NCBI GenBank assembly: GCA_907165065.1
Contig: OU015525.1
Coordinates: 48,781,037-48,845,036, forward strand
DNA length: 64,000 bases
DNA from: Caprimulgus europaeus
Taxonomy: Eukaryota > Chordata > Aves > Caprimulgiformes > Caprimulgidae
Reading direction: 5' to 3'
A program made the position numbers and the translations under genes. Position 1 is the first letter of the stretch; each line of letters begins with the position of its first letter. Shown here piece by piece: positions 1 through 13,600 of this stretch. Under the pieces are notes generated by a model, which ran no database searches, was not told the DNA's origin, and saw nothing but the letters and a program-made list of their open reading frames with translations.

Positions 1-3000
1 ATCACAAATATCTCTACAAATACTCTTTTTCTAGTTGTTTTCATACCAGAGCTGTTCATGCAGCTAACCTGTGAGGTCTGGGAAGAAATCAAGCAATATT
101 AAATAATATAGGGGACCATTACTATCAGATAAATTAATAAACCAAAACGATTTAGATATTTATGTAAAATACCTCATTGTTTTTTCTAGTCTCTGCTTAG
201 AGATAGTCTTTACTATGATGCCTACAAAATATTTGACAATCGTTTGACTGCTCGCATGCTAAACTGGCGTCCATCATACTCACCGATACAGCCTTTTTCT
301 GGGCTCAAGCTTTTCTGGTGATACCCAGCTGTCTCTAGACTCAGACTGTGTGTTGGAATAAGATTTTTTTTTCATCTGTGTTTATGCAGCACCTAGCACA
401 GTGTCATCCTGAGGCAGGGAACAGAAGATGCTCCTGCAAAGCAAATTAACAGTGTCTTTGGGATTTGGAAATGACATGAAGAATTATTCAAGAGTCAGCT
501 CCAGAAAGTAAATCACTAAGTCACATTGTTAACGATAGCTGTGACAGGCCGCTTGGTAGCAATGCCTGGTTTGGAGTATTATTGTAAACAATTTGACAAA
601 TACTTTAGATAATGAACAAAGTAATAAAAAATCAATATCTGTTCCCAGATAATTTGTGAAAAGGAAAAAGGAGTATATTTATCAAATATATTGTTTCTCC
701 AAATAGTTCACCTCATGATTTCAGAGGGGAAATAGAGAGGAAGAGAAAATGAGCTCAACAAAACAAACATCGGTTTATATGTCAATATCCTTGTAAATGG
801 CAATGACAGAAGGGAAATACAGCTAATATGATATGGGAAATAGATAATTTCTAAACTGAATATTTTGTTGCGCCTCTCCCGAACCTCACCAGCTTCGTAA
901 CAATGACAAATCCGAGGGTCACACGCTGCCGCCTGGCACACTCCAGAGATGGAGCTGTGGGATAGCCCTGGCTGTGCTGCTCCAGTAGCATTTCCCTCCC
1001 ACTCTTTCAGTTGCCATCCCACGCTATATATTTCCTTTTGCTTTCTGTTTGTCTGCAGCAAATGGCTGTTTGGGAAACAAAGAGGCATGTCTCTGAATTC
1101 CATGTTTCTGAATTTAAGCAGCCTGGCTTAAAACAGATTTCCTTATGACTTTTTAAGGACAACATTAATATAATTTATAGTCATCTTAATCATTCCTTTT
1201 GACAGAAACAACCGCAGAGGAGGGAAGCTTCTTCCAAGAGGTTGACTCTACCTTGCTTGTGGCTTCCCTCTTAATTAGGAAGCCAGAGGCATATTTCTGA
1301 AACCTACCAAGGATGGAGCTGGGCAGGTTTAGAAGCCCCCCAGGACACATACAATTTCAAAACTCAGCTACCCCAGACCCTAACCAAAGTGCAGATATGT
1401 CTGTGTGACCTGCTGTCACATCCTTTCTTTGATGGCATTGGGTTTCATGGCAGCTCCCCTCCCACCTCCTAAGGTTTTCATTTCGGTCTGGTGGATCATG
1501 CTTATGCTGTCGTTGGGGTTCACAGGTGGAGGGGAACAGCTGCTCCAGAGAAGTACAATAATCTATTTTGGTTCTGATTGGAGTCATAGTGATTTTCTAA
1601 TGGGTTATTTTTAGTCTGATCAGACATAAGAGAGGAAACAGGTAATACTGTAGCTGAGATTAGGATGGAAAGCAAAGCCAGAGGAGTACAGAAAACCTGC
1701 CTGTGCTCGGACCCCCCATTGTTGTAGGAATGCTGCAGGAACACCAGCTAGTGACCTGGGAAAGCATGGCAGTCAAGCGTGTGTGTATGTGGGTGGCTGG
1801 CCAGGTCCTGCCAGTGCCCATTTGCTCTCCCCTTGGTGCAGATGCTCCTCCTTGCTCTTGTGGGCAAAAGAACATGAAGTTTGAGGTTTGCATTTTCAGG
1901 TCTCTTCTTCCCCCAGGAGAGTGGCTGGAGTTGCCCATGCAGTGGTGACAGCCACCGAGCAGAGCGTGTCAGCAGCAGCAGGACTCTGTGCCCAGAGAAG
2001 TCCACTTCTGAAGAGCAGAGTGGGACAGTGGTCTTCTGCTGATGCAAGAGCGCACAGGTTAGCGGGGCCTTCAAGTTGCTCGTGGGTCCTGGGGACCTAG
2101 CAAGGTGAAAGGAGGCCCTGCTCAGAACTGGCAGCTGCTTGCTGTGCTGTCCTCCCACTCTGGCTCTTCAGCTGTGGGCTTCAGCACGGCTCATTGCTCC
2201 CCTGGGTGGCTGAGGACCCATCTCAAAGGTGATGTTTTGAGATCTGTGGCCACCCCTCAGATCTCTGTGTTTTATTCACAAAAAGATAATGCCATTATAT
2301 TTTAGAGGAGAGACTCTATCTGGAAAAAGAATGTTCTCTGACAAATACTAGGACCCTAAATAAGAATGAGACTGCAACTGGAGAATAGGCTGAGTATCAT
2401 GAACCCCTCAGGAAGTCTCTTCTTTCCCATTAAAGCCCTAAAACCAGGCAATATATATCTGGGAGTTTTATCTTCCTTCTTTCCACAGTATTCTCCATTG
2501 CAGCAGCAATCGTTCAGGGATGTGTTTTAATTTAGTGAGTATCCTACTATGCAGACAGACAGGTAAGCATAGTCTCCACTTAAGAGCCTGTTTGCAATGA
2601 GGGGGAAATGACATCTGGAGCAGGTAGGTGCAACTGAGTTCTCCAGCCTCAGCTCTATATTTGCTCACAGCTCAGCAAATATTTTTCCCTAGGATCTTGG
2701 GCAGGTGGGGAGGGGGGGTGTTTGCATAGCTTAGTGAAAAATACCTGCAGCATTCAAGTCATTTTGGGGTGTCAGATGTTCTTCTGTTCTGCATGTCATT
2801 ATGCCCCTGCAAAATCAAGATACTCTACAGCAGGGAGCGGAGTAACAGCGCTTGACAGCAGACGGTAGGCACTGAATACTGCTATCATCGATGAAGGTCT
2901 ATGCAATAAATGGCTTGCAGTTGTATGTAAATCTCAGATGTCTGTGGAAAACATCAACTTAAAGAAATTTCTGTCCTCATTACCTTAGAATGTGTTCATC

Positions 3001-4070
3001 CAAACTGAACACAGAGCATCGAGGACTCTACAATTCATTTAAAGCCTGTGCAAAGTTACAGTTTCAAATTCATATTTAAAGCACTGAAGAAAAGGAAATC
3101 TGGCTTTCAAAAAGCAACTGCAAATTCTAGTTTTAAAAGTATAATGAAATGCCTATGGAAGGGAACTGTGTATCAAATCCTCTTTAGCTGGTTTTAGACA
3201 TGTTCCATGTCTTGGAGGAAAACAAAAGGAAAGAGTTGGGAAAGCCATTACAGGAGGGATTGATTTCAGTTTGTTGAGGTTACACAAGTCTCGCCCTGAC
3301 TGCTCTTGTTCTCCAGGAGGCTAAGTGGTTATCTCAAATGTGAGGGAGTCTCTCTAAGTGCAGCAGCCAGCCAGGCAGTGGCAAGGATCCAGCAAGGTTC
3401 TTAAAACTGAAACAAAAAACCCAAAGGAACTCAGTCCTGGTCTGCCCAGAAATAAGATTTTTGTTTTATCTACCTGACCTGATTTGCAGAAACATTATTT
3501 GCAATACTAGTATTTTTCCTTCAGAGAAGAATGGATTTCCTTCTACAGACTCTAGCTCACCATCTGCACTTTGCTTTCCCTTGCACAGTCTGAATTTACT
3601 TTTCCTGAGGATTGGTGAGGACAAGGACCAAATAGCACAGAGCAGGGGAAATCTGGCAAGCCTAGTCCTCCTGATGGGTGAAGTATCACGTCTCATTGTA
3701 CCTGATGGCAGACTCTATGTTTTGATAGCCTTAGATGTCAAGTGGCAGTTTAAATGGTGGCACAGAGATTCAGGCAGCTATAACCTCTTGAGTTAGGCAC
3801 CTGAGTGCTGAAGTCTCTTCATGCTAAATCTCAGGCTCCTAGCCACAGAAGTTTGGCTTTTCTATACGATTTTCATGATTGCAATTCTTTGGGCATTTTT
3901 AAGATTGTTTTTTAAGTGTTCGTTTTGCCAGCAGCTGACATGGAAGCCCAACCCAAAGCTGTTTAAATCCATAGCAGTCCCTCAGCTCAGCTTCACAGCC
4001 TTCCAGAAGATCCGTACTGACTGGTGCCTGGCTGCTACAATGGTTTGATACAGTCTGTCGTGCTGTGCAG
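1..4070. other. unique sequence, no gene recognised
   Basis: I see no convincing gene, RNA gene or recent repeat in this stretch. It is ordinary AT-leaning vertebrate sequence with a somewhat more GC-rich patch at about 1700-2250. The open frames there (up to about 136 codons) occur on both strands in overlapping frames and lack protein-like composition. A segment near 3740-3840 containing AGTTAGGCACCTGAGTGCT resembles an old amniote repeat motif, but I could not place it in a family. Confidence 0.5.
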
Positions 4071-4312
4071 ACAACTGTCCCCTCTGAGCATTTAACAGAC
4101 TCCTGGACCACTCCTCAAGCCGATTCCCTGGGTGCGAGTGACCCACAGCACCCGCTTGTCCTGGGCTTGCTCCAGCACATCCTGGCATCGGCTCCGCAAA
4201 GGGACTTGGCAGCTGAACTGCTGCACAAGCTGAGCCTTCCCAGAGCACCACCTCCTCCCCATCCCAGTGCTTCAGCTTTCTGCTGTGGGTATGCTGGGGC
4301 TTGGACGCACAG
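4071..4312 (+). other. candidate internal exon, unidentified
   Basis: The segment begins directly after a plausible acceptor (pyrimidine-rich stretch ending GTGCTGTGCAG at 4070) and ends at a good donor (CACAG followed by GTAAAT at 4313). One frame is open across all 242 bases. Its in-frame stop falls across the donor, as expected if the frame is only used when spliced. The translation is leucine- and proline-rich and includes the run VLGLLQHILASAPQRDLAAE. I do not recognise a family. It would start in phase 0 and leave two bases over. It could equally be an exon of a long non-coding RNA or chance; no partner exon with matching phase was found. Confidence 0.28.
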
Positions 4313-6117
4313 GTAAATCTGGCAAAGGGTCTGAAAACCAAACACTGCTTATGGTGGTGGGTACAGAGCATATGCAGAACCAAACAACACTCACCTCTTT
4401 GCTGGATGACTTTTGCTGTCGTGCTAGGATGTACTGTGTTTGACCCAATACATACTGTTAAATTGGACCCTCTCTTGCTAAAGAATGCCTCCCTGCCTCT
4501 AGAGCTGTAAACCTCGAGCGATCGAAAACCGTCATTCTCTCAGGAGAATCAAAGTGAAAAAGCTGTCCCCCCCAGTCATTAGATTATAAAAATTTCTAAA
4601 TAGTTTAAAAAAAAATATCTGTCTTCATTTTTTTAAAAAAACCTCTTCTTTCCTTCCTTTGCACTGTTTGCGCATCAACTTTATTTGAAAAAACAACATT
4701 TAACATACCCAGAAATTAACACCTTGCCTTGCCTTGCTTTCTCAAGTAGGGATCCTGCACATGCAGAAGACAAGGAAATCCATGTCACACAGCAGTCTGG
4801 ACCTTCTTCTTTACCATAGCCTCACCTTTCCCCTATGCCTGCTCATATATAAGGGTTCTAAAATGAAGATGGAGGTATATTCTTTATGCATCCACTGTGA
4901 AATTATTTTTCAATGCATATTTATGTGAACTGCAAACATCTTTAAATGTAATGTTATCATTACAGTGTCAACCATCTTGCTAACTGCTGGAAAACCCCTA
5001 ACTTAAGCAGTGCTTTTTATAACTCAGCACATTAATTATATTTAGAATCCTTAATTATCTCTTTTGCATAGTCAACTCTAATAAATTCCAAACATTTTAT
5101 AATAATTTAAAATAATGCTGCTTTCTTTGCATATTTTCAATCAACTGTACAAATATCTAAATTAGCTGGTGATTATAAGACATTTGCTTTACTTTAAAAA
5201 CTGGAAATTAATTGTCCAATGCAACACTTTATTTTTTACCCTCCATTGCCCCTCCTTTTCCCTGTCTGGGGACCTGCTCCTGGGCACTGGGATGGGGTTC
5301 CAGCTTTTGTCTGCCCCCTCTCCCTGCCCTGGCTGCCTGGGTGTCCTTCCTTGTCCCCGAGCCCAGATGGAGGTCTCAGCACCAGCAAACAGTGGAGGCT
5401 GTGGCTGCTGAAGTTGTGGGGGCCACCACCTCCACCATCCCTTGGCACCTTATTCTGGGTGGCTCCACTGATTGCAAAGTAAGTACTCATCACTGTAGGA
5501 GCTGGTAGTAGCTACAAGCTGCTTGGTAGTGGTAGGTTCTGGGTCTCAGTGCACGAGCTACTCCAACCAGGTGTCTTCTTCTTGGGAACATGTGACTGCA
5601 TTCAATCCTTGCATACTCCAAGCAGGTGTAGATAAAAGAGGAGCACAAATAAGCTACAAATGACAATATAAGTGATGAGCAGCAATACGTTTTTAGACTC
5701 AGTTGTACACACATACAAACCCTTTCACCTCTGCAGACTGTTGTCAGTCACACTAATCAACTGATTGACCAGAAAGATGTATTTTTCATTAAGGTTTTAT
5801 GCTACAAACTTCTGCTGTAAAACTGCATTTAAACAAATTTTGATTTTCTCTAGTTTCCGTTTGTAAAGTAAATATTAAAATGGAATATCTTCATTTGGGG
5901 TGGTTTGGTTGGTTGGTTTTTAAGATACCATAAACACACACACACATATTTTAACTTAAAAATAATTTAATCCAATGGATATGTATATGTTTTATGAATA
6001 GTTTTTGTGATGCTCAACAATTTTCAGTGCAGTAAAATTCCATTCCAAACTTTTGGAAGAAGAACCACATCCCACTCATTGCAAAAATAAGTAATTTTAT
6101 ATGTTTGACCTTTTTGG
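4313..6117. other. AT-rich unique sequence, no gene
   Basis: No gene was recognised. The segment contains A/T runs around 4600-4640, a long AT-rich span at about 4900-5230, and a more GC-rich patch at 5250-5480 whose open frames exist in all three forward frames and therefore look like chance. A short AC dinucleotide run lies at 5934-5946. Confidence 0.5.
5934..5946. repeat. short (AC)n microsatellite
   Basis: A perfect alternating AC run of about six and a half units sits in AT-rich sequence. It is short and probably has little length polymorphism. Confidence 0.8.
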
Positions 6118-6118
6118 A

Positions 6119-6178
6119 ATTATTATTTTAATTTTATTTATTGTTTTAATTTTATTTTTTATTTTCTTTTTATTTTAA
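6119..6178. repeat. T-rich (TTTTA)n-like low-complexity tract
   Basis: Sixty bases are made almost only of T and A, with repeated ATTTTA and TTTTATT units. This is simple low-complexity sequence without coding potential. Confidence 0.85.
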
Positions 6179-6689
6179 GCTGGTTTTTATTATGAAGTTT
6201 TTGTGGAAGGGAGACAGAGGATTGAGAGAGGCAGGTGAACAGAGGACGAGGAGTACACAGGTGAACTTCTCAAAGGTAAAGGGAGACAATATCAGAAAGA
6301 ATTTATAACATTTGACATTTTCATTGATATCTTAATTTCTCTTTTTGCTGTACTGATGCACATAGCATAGCGTAGTTGCATAAGGTACCCACAAACAAAG
6401 ACTCCCCATACAGAAAGCAGGTGATGATACTGACATGTCTTCAGAGAAACAGAATGATAGCATGAAGAGGGGGGGAGAAAATCAATGTAATATCTTTCTA
6501 AAAATCAGAATGAACAGCTCACTCTGGACAGATTGTTAGAGAGAACTTCTTCCTGAAGAACCTTTGGATTTTTTTTTCTAGGGGACTTTCTGAAGTGATC
6601 AGCCCAGGGAAGGGACACTTTCCTAGCTAGAGCTCCTGTTTGTGCTTATGTTATATACAGAGTTCATAATGCTTCCTGGTGGGGCAGAG

Positions 6690-6812
6690 ATGAGGAGACA
6701 CAGGTTGAATATGAGTGCTACTACATCCCATTGTGTGGCCTCAGGCAGGTCATTTAACGTCGCTGGGCAGATGGGACCCTCACTGCCTGCTCACCTTTGT
6801 AAAGCACTTCAT
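6690..6812 (+). mobile_element. MIR-like ancient SINE relic
   Basis: The core, around 6732-6760, reads TGTGTGGCCTCAGGCAGGTC followed by ATTTAAC. This closely follows the conserved MIR core in which TGTGTGACCTTGGGCAAGT leads into cACTTAAC. Further matches follow: a degraded CTCA-CTGT section and TTTGTAAAGCACTT at about 6795-6810, where MIR has TGTAAAGCGCTT. Order and orientation agree with MIR on the plus strand. MIR-type CORE-SINEs predate the split of birds and mammals, so a degraded copy in a bird is expected. The ends are approximate. Confidence 0.55.
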
Positions 6813-7564
6813 CAACTTTGGGTGAAAAAGCAGTGCTTTTATTTGGAGATGGCTCTACACTGGCTTTGTGGTAAAAAAATGCGATAATAAAACAGGGACT
6901 GAGTTTGCCTTTGGGGTAGTCAAAAAGAAGATGAACATTTAAAGATAGTTGAAGAAATATTTTCTGGCAGATCATCTCACGTGAAAGAAGGAAAGTGGAA
7001 GCAAAGGGGAAATACACCTAACAGGAACAGAAAAGAGATTTGTGTCTTGGGGCTTCCTTTTCTGTGCCAGGACTTCTGTGATGCAGGTCTCCACACTCTT
7101 ACCATCCTTTAAATTGCTCCATACTTGGGATTTCTTGACGTTATTGAGTGAAGTGAAGACTCTCCCAAGGATACATCTGAACAAACGCTCTCAAAAACTG
7201 ACAGGCCAGAAAGTCTCTATGGCTCCTGTGAGTGCTGAGCCTGGAGCAATGTTGAAGAGAGCCAAGAGCCAGAGAATGGGGAAAATTGAGCCACGCATGC
7301 AAGCAGATGAGGAAAAAAACAAAGCCTCTCAAATATTGTCTCAGTGTCTGTCTCCTGTGGCATCAAAGAGGCAGCAAACAGCTAGGAAAAATCATAACAT
7401 GCTGGAAAATTCTGGATAGATTCTTTAATGGAAGAGAATTAGGAAAGCTGATGGTCAGAAAAAAACACCATGCTTGACATCATGATAACAAAAAGATACT
7501 TTTCTACTGACAGGACTGAGAATAAAAGTAAGAACTCCTCAGGCTTCTTCATTACTGACTATGA

Positions 7565-7665
7565 GAAAAATAATAGCACCATTTTACAGATGGGCCAAGG
7601 GAATCAAGCTTCTTGCTGTCGTCACACAAGATATCTAACTCATGCCTAGGCATGGATCCCCTGCA
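7565..7665 (-). mobile_element. MIR-like ancient SINE relic, reverse
   Basis: ATAGCACCATTTTACAGATG at about 7573-7592, followed by GTCACACAAGATATCTAACTC about 30 bases later, reproduces the reverse-strand MIR order. In that order CCATTTTACAGATG is followed by CTTGCCCAAGGTCACACAGC and TAGTAAGTGG. The element lies in the opposite orientation to the copy at 6690-6812. The copy is heavily diverged and its ends are uncertain. Confidence 0.55.
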
Positions 7666-10600
7666 CATCAGGTCATTCACCTGTCAATTTGCCTGTCAAC
7701 TATTAAGAAAATACTTTAGTTATAAAGAAGGACTACACAATTGACCCAGCAGATGATGATGACAAGGCACCCATGCCATCCTTCTCTAGGCAGTCCATGG
7801 CACCATTAGCCTGTCCAGATGACGATTTCTCAAAGGCTGGCACATAAAATCTTCATTCACAGCCTGAAGAACGGATTTTTAATATTCTGATTATAGTCCA
7901 CAACTTATCTTTTTATGTAGCCCCCCTCATAAGCAAAACTGTGAGTACACATTTTGGTTTTGTTTTTCACACTGTGTGGCTACTAATGTTTGCACAAAGT
8001 AGGTGATGGTGTGAGTACGACTTTCTGGGTCTTTTATTGTTTTCCTTACATTTTGAACTCATACTGCACTGTATTAATAGCAAGATACAAGGCAGCAGAG
8101 ACTTAGACCAGCTGACTACCTGTTCACCTAAGTGCCACTCTGCATGTTGTTTTTTCTGCCTCTGATTCCTATAAAGTGTTTTTCCCTGTGGGATTATATT
8201 TTAAGTTGTGTTATAAAGCTGATGCACATTCCCCCTATCCCAGGGTTATTTGTGCTGGATTGCAGCTACAGAGAAAACTCAAAGGATAGATGTGCAACTA
8301 AACAACTCAGACGAGATACAGACCGCTACAAAATACATTATTAAATAAAATGACATTTGATTTGTAGCTGTGAGACCAACCCCTTTTGACAGTCAAGGGA
8401 GCACAGCTATGGGCTGCCTTGAAAGCCTCCACACATCGATAGTTTTTCTGTTGCTAGGAGGAAGGGTTTTGAAGTGGGAGGAGAAGCAGAGACCCTCTAG
8501 TCAACAGAAGGATCCTCATGTAAGGGTCAAGAGGGAGCAGAACTCAGAGAGAGAAAAAAATTCAGCTGACCATACTGTGCTATTCTCTATTTACTTTAAT
8601 ACCTGCACTTAATGATATACTTTAAAGCTAAACCTTGGGAATATCAGGAGATTTTTTCTCATGGTGACATCCCATGTAGGAGGAATCTCCTGAGTTCTCC
8701 CTTTAAAACAGAAAGATGAAAAAAATCTTGCCTTGGAGAAATTTCCTCTGGATTTGAGCTTGTTGGTGTGTTGTTTACTCAAATGATTTATGGACTGGAG
8801 ATTAGTGAAGTCATAGCAACACAGAAATTGCCAAGTGAAAATAAAACCAGCCCTGCATACTCTTATTGAACATAATCAAGGAAGCAGCTGACAAACAGGA
8901 TTTTTTTTCCCCATTATGTAGACACTTTGTAAGAGACAAAAATGATTCTCTTTGAGCAGTGTCTGGCATTCCAATAACTGGCATGATTAATTTGACTTTG
9001 CCAAATAATGGGATATTTAATATCCTGGAATACCCTATATAAACCCACAAAGACGTGTCCTACTAGGAGGTGGGGGCTGGGAAAAGACTCATTTCTGGCA
9101 CTGCCACAGACCTGCTGTCAAGTCACACAGGGTGAGACTTGTCCTTCTGCAAAGCCAGTGAAGAGCCACAGGTCTGAGCTGAGCTCATCCCCTGGCACCT
9201 CCAAAGACCACAGAGGGGGCTGTGCACCTCTGCACAAGGGCAGCATCTTCTAGGGTACGATGAACAGCATCTGGAGGACTGCAGAGTAAGCCTGCAGGAC
9301 TGCCTTTCCTCTTCCTTTCCTGGGGACAGGTTCAGGTCCTCACCTTCCCCCTCTGAAGCCTTGCCTTACTTTTCTAACCACAAAAGTGGCATAATTAGGA
9401 TGATCGAGTGTGGTGTTATGCCAATATAGCACACCAAAAAGGCAGTGCTGCCTCCCACCGAAGGAAAACAGGGCAGGATAAACTTTAACTGGTTACTCTA
9501 AATGCTTGTGGGTCCAGCCACTGTATAAAATTCCTTTTCCATATCTCTTAATCTGTTTTATCTATTTAGATTGCCAAGCCCTGCAGAAGAGGGCTCTCTC
9601 TTACCTTACTTTTTTGCACAGCGGCATACACAATAGGATGATGTTCATGGTGGCTGGAAGTTGCTGCTGCAATGCAGTTAATAGCTCACTCCATAACGAC
9701 TAAGCTTGAAATCTGACCTCAGGAGTGGTGTGAGAGGGAGGTGGCACCTTGTTGGCTTCCTTTGGCACATTCATGAGTGGCCTTGTGAGAGTATAGCAAG
9801 GCTTTGGGATCACTTAGATTTGGTGGAATTATTTATTCTCTTGTCTGCAAACAGAGCTTCTGCTTATGTAAATCTTAGTCAAGGTAGGTAAGTGGAGAGG
9901 AATGAAGAGTGTGGGCCTGGAAACCAGAGGAAAAATAGCTAACCACATCTATGAAAGCTGACAAACTCTAGCCTAGCACAAGATAGGGGGAGATGTGTGT
10001 CAAGACCAGTGAGTAGAGCAATTTGTTGAAGTGGCAGTTTAGAGGCAGAAAGATCAGTCCAAGATCTAAATTGAAAAGTACATCAATATCTTGCTGGTGT
10101 TTCTATATGTGGCTGAGTAAAAGCACGTCACCTGAAAAGGGAGGAGGAAGGACAATACTTTTTGACAAGTTCAGGGTCTGTGAAGACCTTGGAGTTAGGC
10201 AAATGTTGTGGTTCTTTGAGAGATACTCACAGCTTCAAAGTCAAGGATCCAGTTGAGAAGTTGTCTAGAGGCTGTCAAAGGCAAAACAAAAGTCCTTGTG
10301 GGGCTGCAGGTAGTGGATAACTGAAAAGATGTTCACCTAGCAGAGATGCAGATCTGCTTGTAGGAAGCAGAGGCAAGTGCCCAAACAGAGCTGTACGAAG
10401 ATGAGCCACCTTGCGTGTCTTAAAATTTGCATCGAAGAAAGCAATCAGAAAAGCTGTCCTCTCTTTTGTAAATCTCCATGTGAACTAGCAGGTCCTCTGA
10501 TATAAGGCTCTTGTGACAGCGGATTATCCAAGCTCTAATCCTCTGGTGTTGTCTGGGAGACAGTTGTCTCCTCCATTAGATACAACGCCCTGGACCCCGT

Positions 10601-13600
10601 TGGGCTATTTGCCATGGAAGGCGATGTGCATAAGCAGTGTGAGTATCACTGTCCCAGACAGGTTACTGGGAGTTCATATCCTACCATATCCTAGCATTTC
10701 CATGTCTCACACTGTGATTGTTTTGGTCTGACTGCCTCCCTGTAGATGGAGTTCTGCCAGGATGGCTCAGAGAAGTGACATTACCTTTACCCAGTTCTTC
10801 TTGTAACAAGAAGGAATAACATATTTTTTACTCAGTGCTGACGCAGTGGAATACTGCCAAACCCCTGGAAAGCCTCCAAACCGGCACATTTCTCCTGCCC
10901 ATTAAAAACTAATACAGTACTACCAAAACAGAAAGCACGGTTGACAAAAACATATTTTTCCCACAATTTAAGATCCCAATTTACATATAAAATACACATT
11001 GAATACGGATTTAATTCGCTTTTTACATCTTTTGATGGTGTATAACAGGAATAACACCTCTTTTAAAGTGAACTAGAAAAAAGCAGGCTTTCACGCACTG
11101 AATAAAGATCTCAGCTCACAATTTTGTCTTCCTTGGCACACAGCACTACTTTAGTTCCTAATTTCCTCTCGAGTGACTTAATGGTACTGTATTGCTTAAT
11201 TATAGCAGTTGCAAACTCCATCCTCCAAGAAATATCACAGGGACCCAAACATCTGCAAGATTTTGAGGGAGGAAGATACCACATAAAATACCCATTCTTG
11301 TATTATTTTGTGTTTATTAGTCTGTCACACATAGCATAGCTACTAGGCAGATGGAACAATGCAGCATTTAAATAAGAACCAATGGTAATGAAATAGAAGA
11401 TATAAAGTTACACAAACTCTCCCTCCTGCAAAGACTCAGGCTACAGTAGGGGGCACTTGCATGTAACATGAGTTTTTTTTAAAAGCAAAATACAGGTGGA
11501 CCAGGGACCCTAAAGGTAGCATATATCTACCTGGTCACCCGAGCCCACCCCTCCCCTAGCCGGTGAGTCTTATTCTCAGCTGCCTATTTATTGCTATTGT
11601 GTTGCATCTTCTTTTGAATGTCTCAAGTGATATGGCTTCTACCCTTTGCCTTTGAGAGTCATTCCTTGCCTGTTAGATCTCACCACTGGGAAGCTTTTCC
11701 CCTGATTTTTCAGTGTTACATCTCATTTTTTGTGGTTTTACTCCCTTTACTCCTAGTTATATCCTTTTTAGTACCTTTAATATTTCTCCTCCCTGCCTTC
11801 TTTTTAGCATTGCAAGTGAACATTTGCATGTGATGAAAATAGTTATCCTGTGTCCTGAGTACACAGGAATTTAGGTTCTGGGAGCAGGTGAGAGAAGATG
11901 AAGCAGGATTCAGCATAAAAAGCATCTCATACCTGTTCCAGCATATTTGGCAATGCTACTTGCAATGCCTTGCAACCTTGATGCCGTGCCACAAATGACA
12001 GCCACCACTGCAGAGAGACGTGGTCCTAGCAGTGGTCTAAATCCAACGGGATAAGGAACCGGTCGTTTTGCGGTTGCTCTGCTGTTCCCGAGGAGCAAGT
12101 TCACTCATATCAGTGGGCAAACTCCAAACCTATGGCAGCATGGCAAAGAATTCCCCTCAACATACAACTGGTTTTGATGAGAGCAGGGCAGAGATTGCCA
12201 TACAGAAAACAGCATTTGCCTGTCCAGAGTCTCTGTGATATCTGAAACCTTAAGGTTCAATGAGTAGGAAGAAAGTTCAAGTGCTTTAATGTAGTTGCTG
12301 TTGCTATAAAAAACTATTCCCTGGGCATCTGTACACCCCACGGGTTTGTCTGACTTGGTCCCCATCTCCCCGAAAGAGGGCCCATGGAGTATGAACAGCA
12401 AAGGTGTGGGAACATGTCAGAGGTACTGAGAGACCATATCTCTTCATATTGCCTTCACTGGAAAAGGTGTTCAAAACCAGGTAACTGGAGAGCAGCAGTC
12501 TATTACTAATGGAAGAGAGGAGAAGGAGCATCAAGATCCAGTGAACTAAATTCATCCTGACGGAGCTCTGGTGATCAAAGGAGGTCCAAAGGAATTTGTC
12601 TTTTGCTGTCTGAAGAGCTTGGTCCGTGTGGCCTACCTGCCCAGATGTTTTCTAAAGGCATCTGATTTTTCAAACTTCATTATGAAAAATGTTAAGTACT
12701 GATCTTAAGAGTTTTCCCTGTACTTTCTGAAAGTGATTGAATGGGCAACAACTAAAGGAGTCTCCTGTTTCCTTGGGTTTGATCTCATTTTTGGAATAGC
12801 AGATGAAAAATTCATGGAAGAACAATAAAAAGGATGTTGGCAATGGAGAGAAAACTTAGCCCAAGGCATTCCCAGAACTTTGTCTCTCCTCTCTGCATGT
12901 TTTGTCAAGTTATTAAAACGTTAAAACCGAACAGGTAGCGCTTCCCTTCCCTATCCCCTTCCCCAAGCACAGTGGGCCTATTTTGAAAGGTGGCTTTGTG
13001 TTTCTAAGCAGTGGGTATGCAATTGCAGAGAGGTCAATGAGAGGTCAAGCAATGCCAGTCAACTGGTAGGTCAGGCGATTTATTTTCTCTTCCCTGGAAA
13101 GAAAATGCTTACCTCTCAGCAATCATATTTCTTGTGGGAAGGGAGCAGAATCTGAATGGGGAATGAGGATAAGAATTTATGCATGCAGCTCCTGCTAATT
13201 GTTAGCCTGGGTTGTGTGTATTGAAATTTGCCTCGACTTTTTCGAAAGTGCATCCTGCAGTCAATAGAGAAGCACTGCTCTCTCCCCTCGAAATGCAAAA
13301 ATGAAATAAATAAATACGCAAATCCCCATAAATAGTTGATGACATCTAACCCCAGTTGGTCTTCTGCTTTGCCAAAACTGTCAGCTAGACGTAAGGAGCC
13401 TGTTGCTGCTGGTACCTCTGCTGGTGGTCTTTTTGCCTCCATTGTTCTCTCCAAAGACTTCCTCTGGAACAGCAAACTGTTAGCATAAGACATATTGAAT
13501 AACTGTCTTCTGAAAAAAAAGTTTCAATTCTCTTCCACTTCTTAATAAAACCCACTATGGTGAGGAACTTACCTACTGCCCTTTGCATGTGTTAATGAAG

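Noticed and set aside
9020..9060. TATA-like CCTATATAAACCC as a promoter
   Set aside because: Isolated motif in AT-rich sequence without CpG island, initiator or a downstream open exon.
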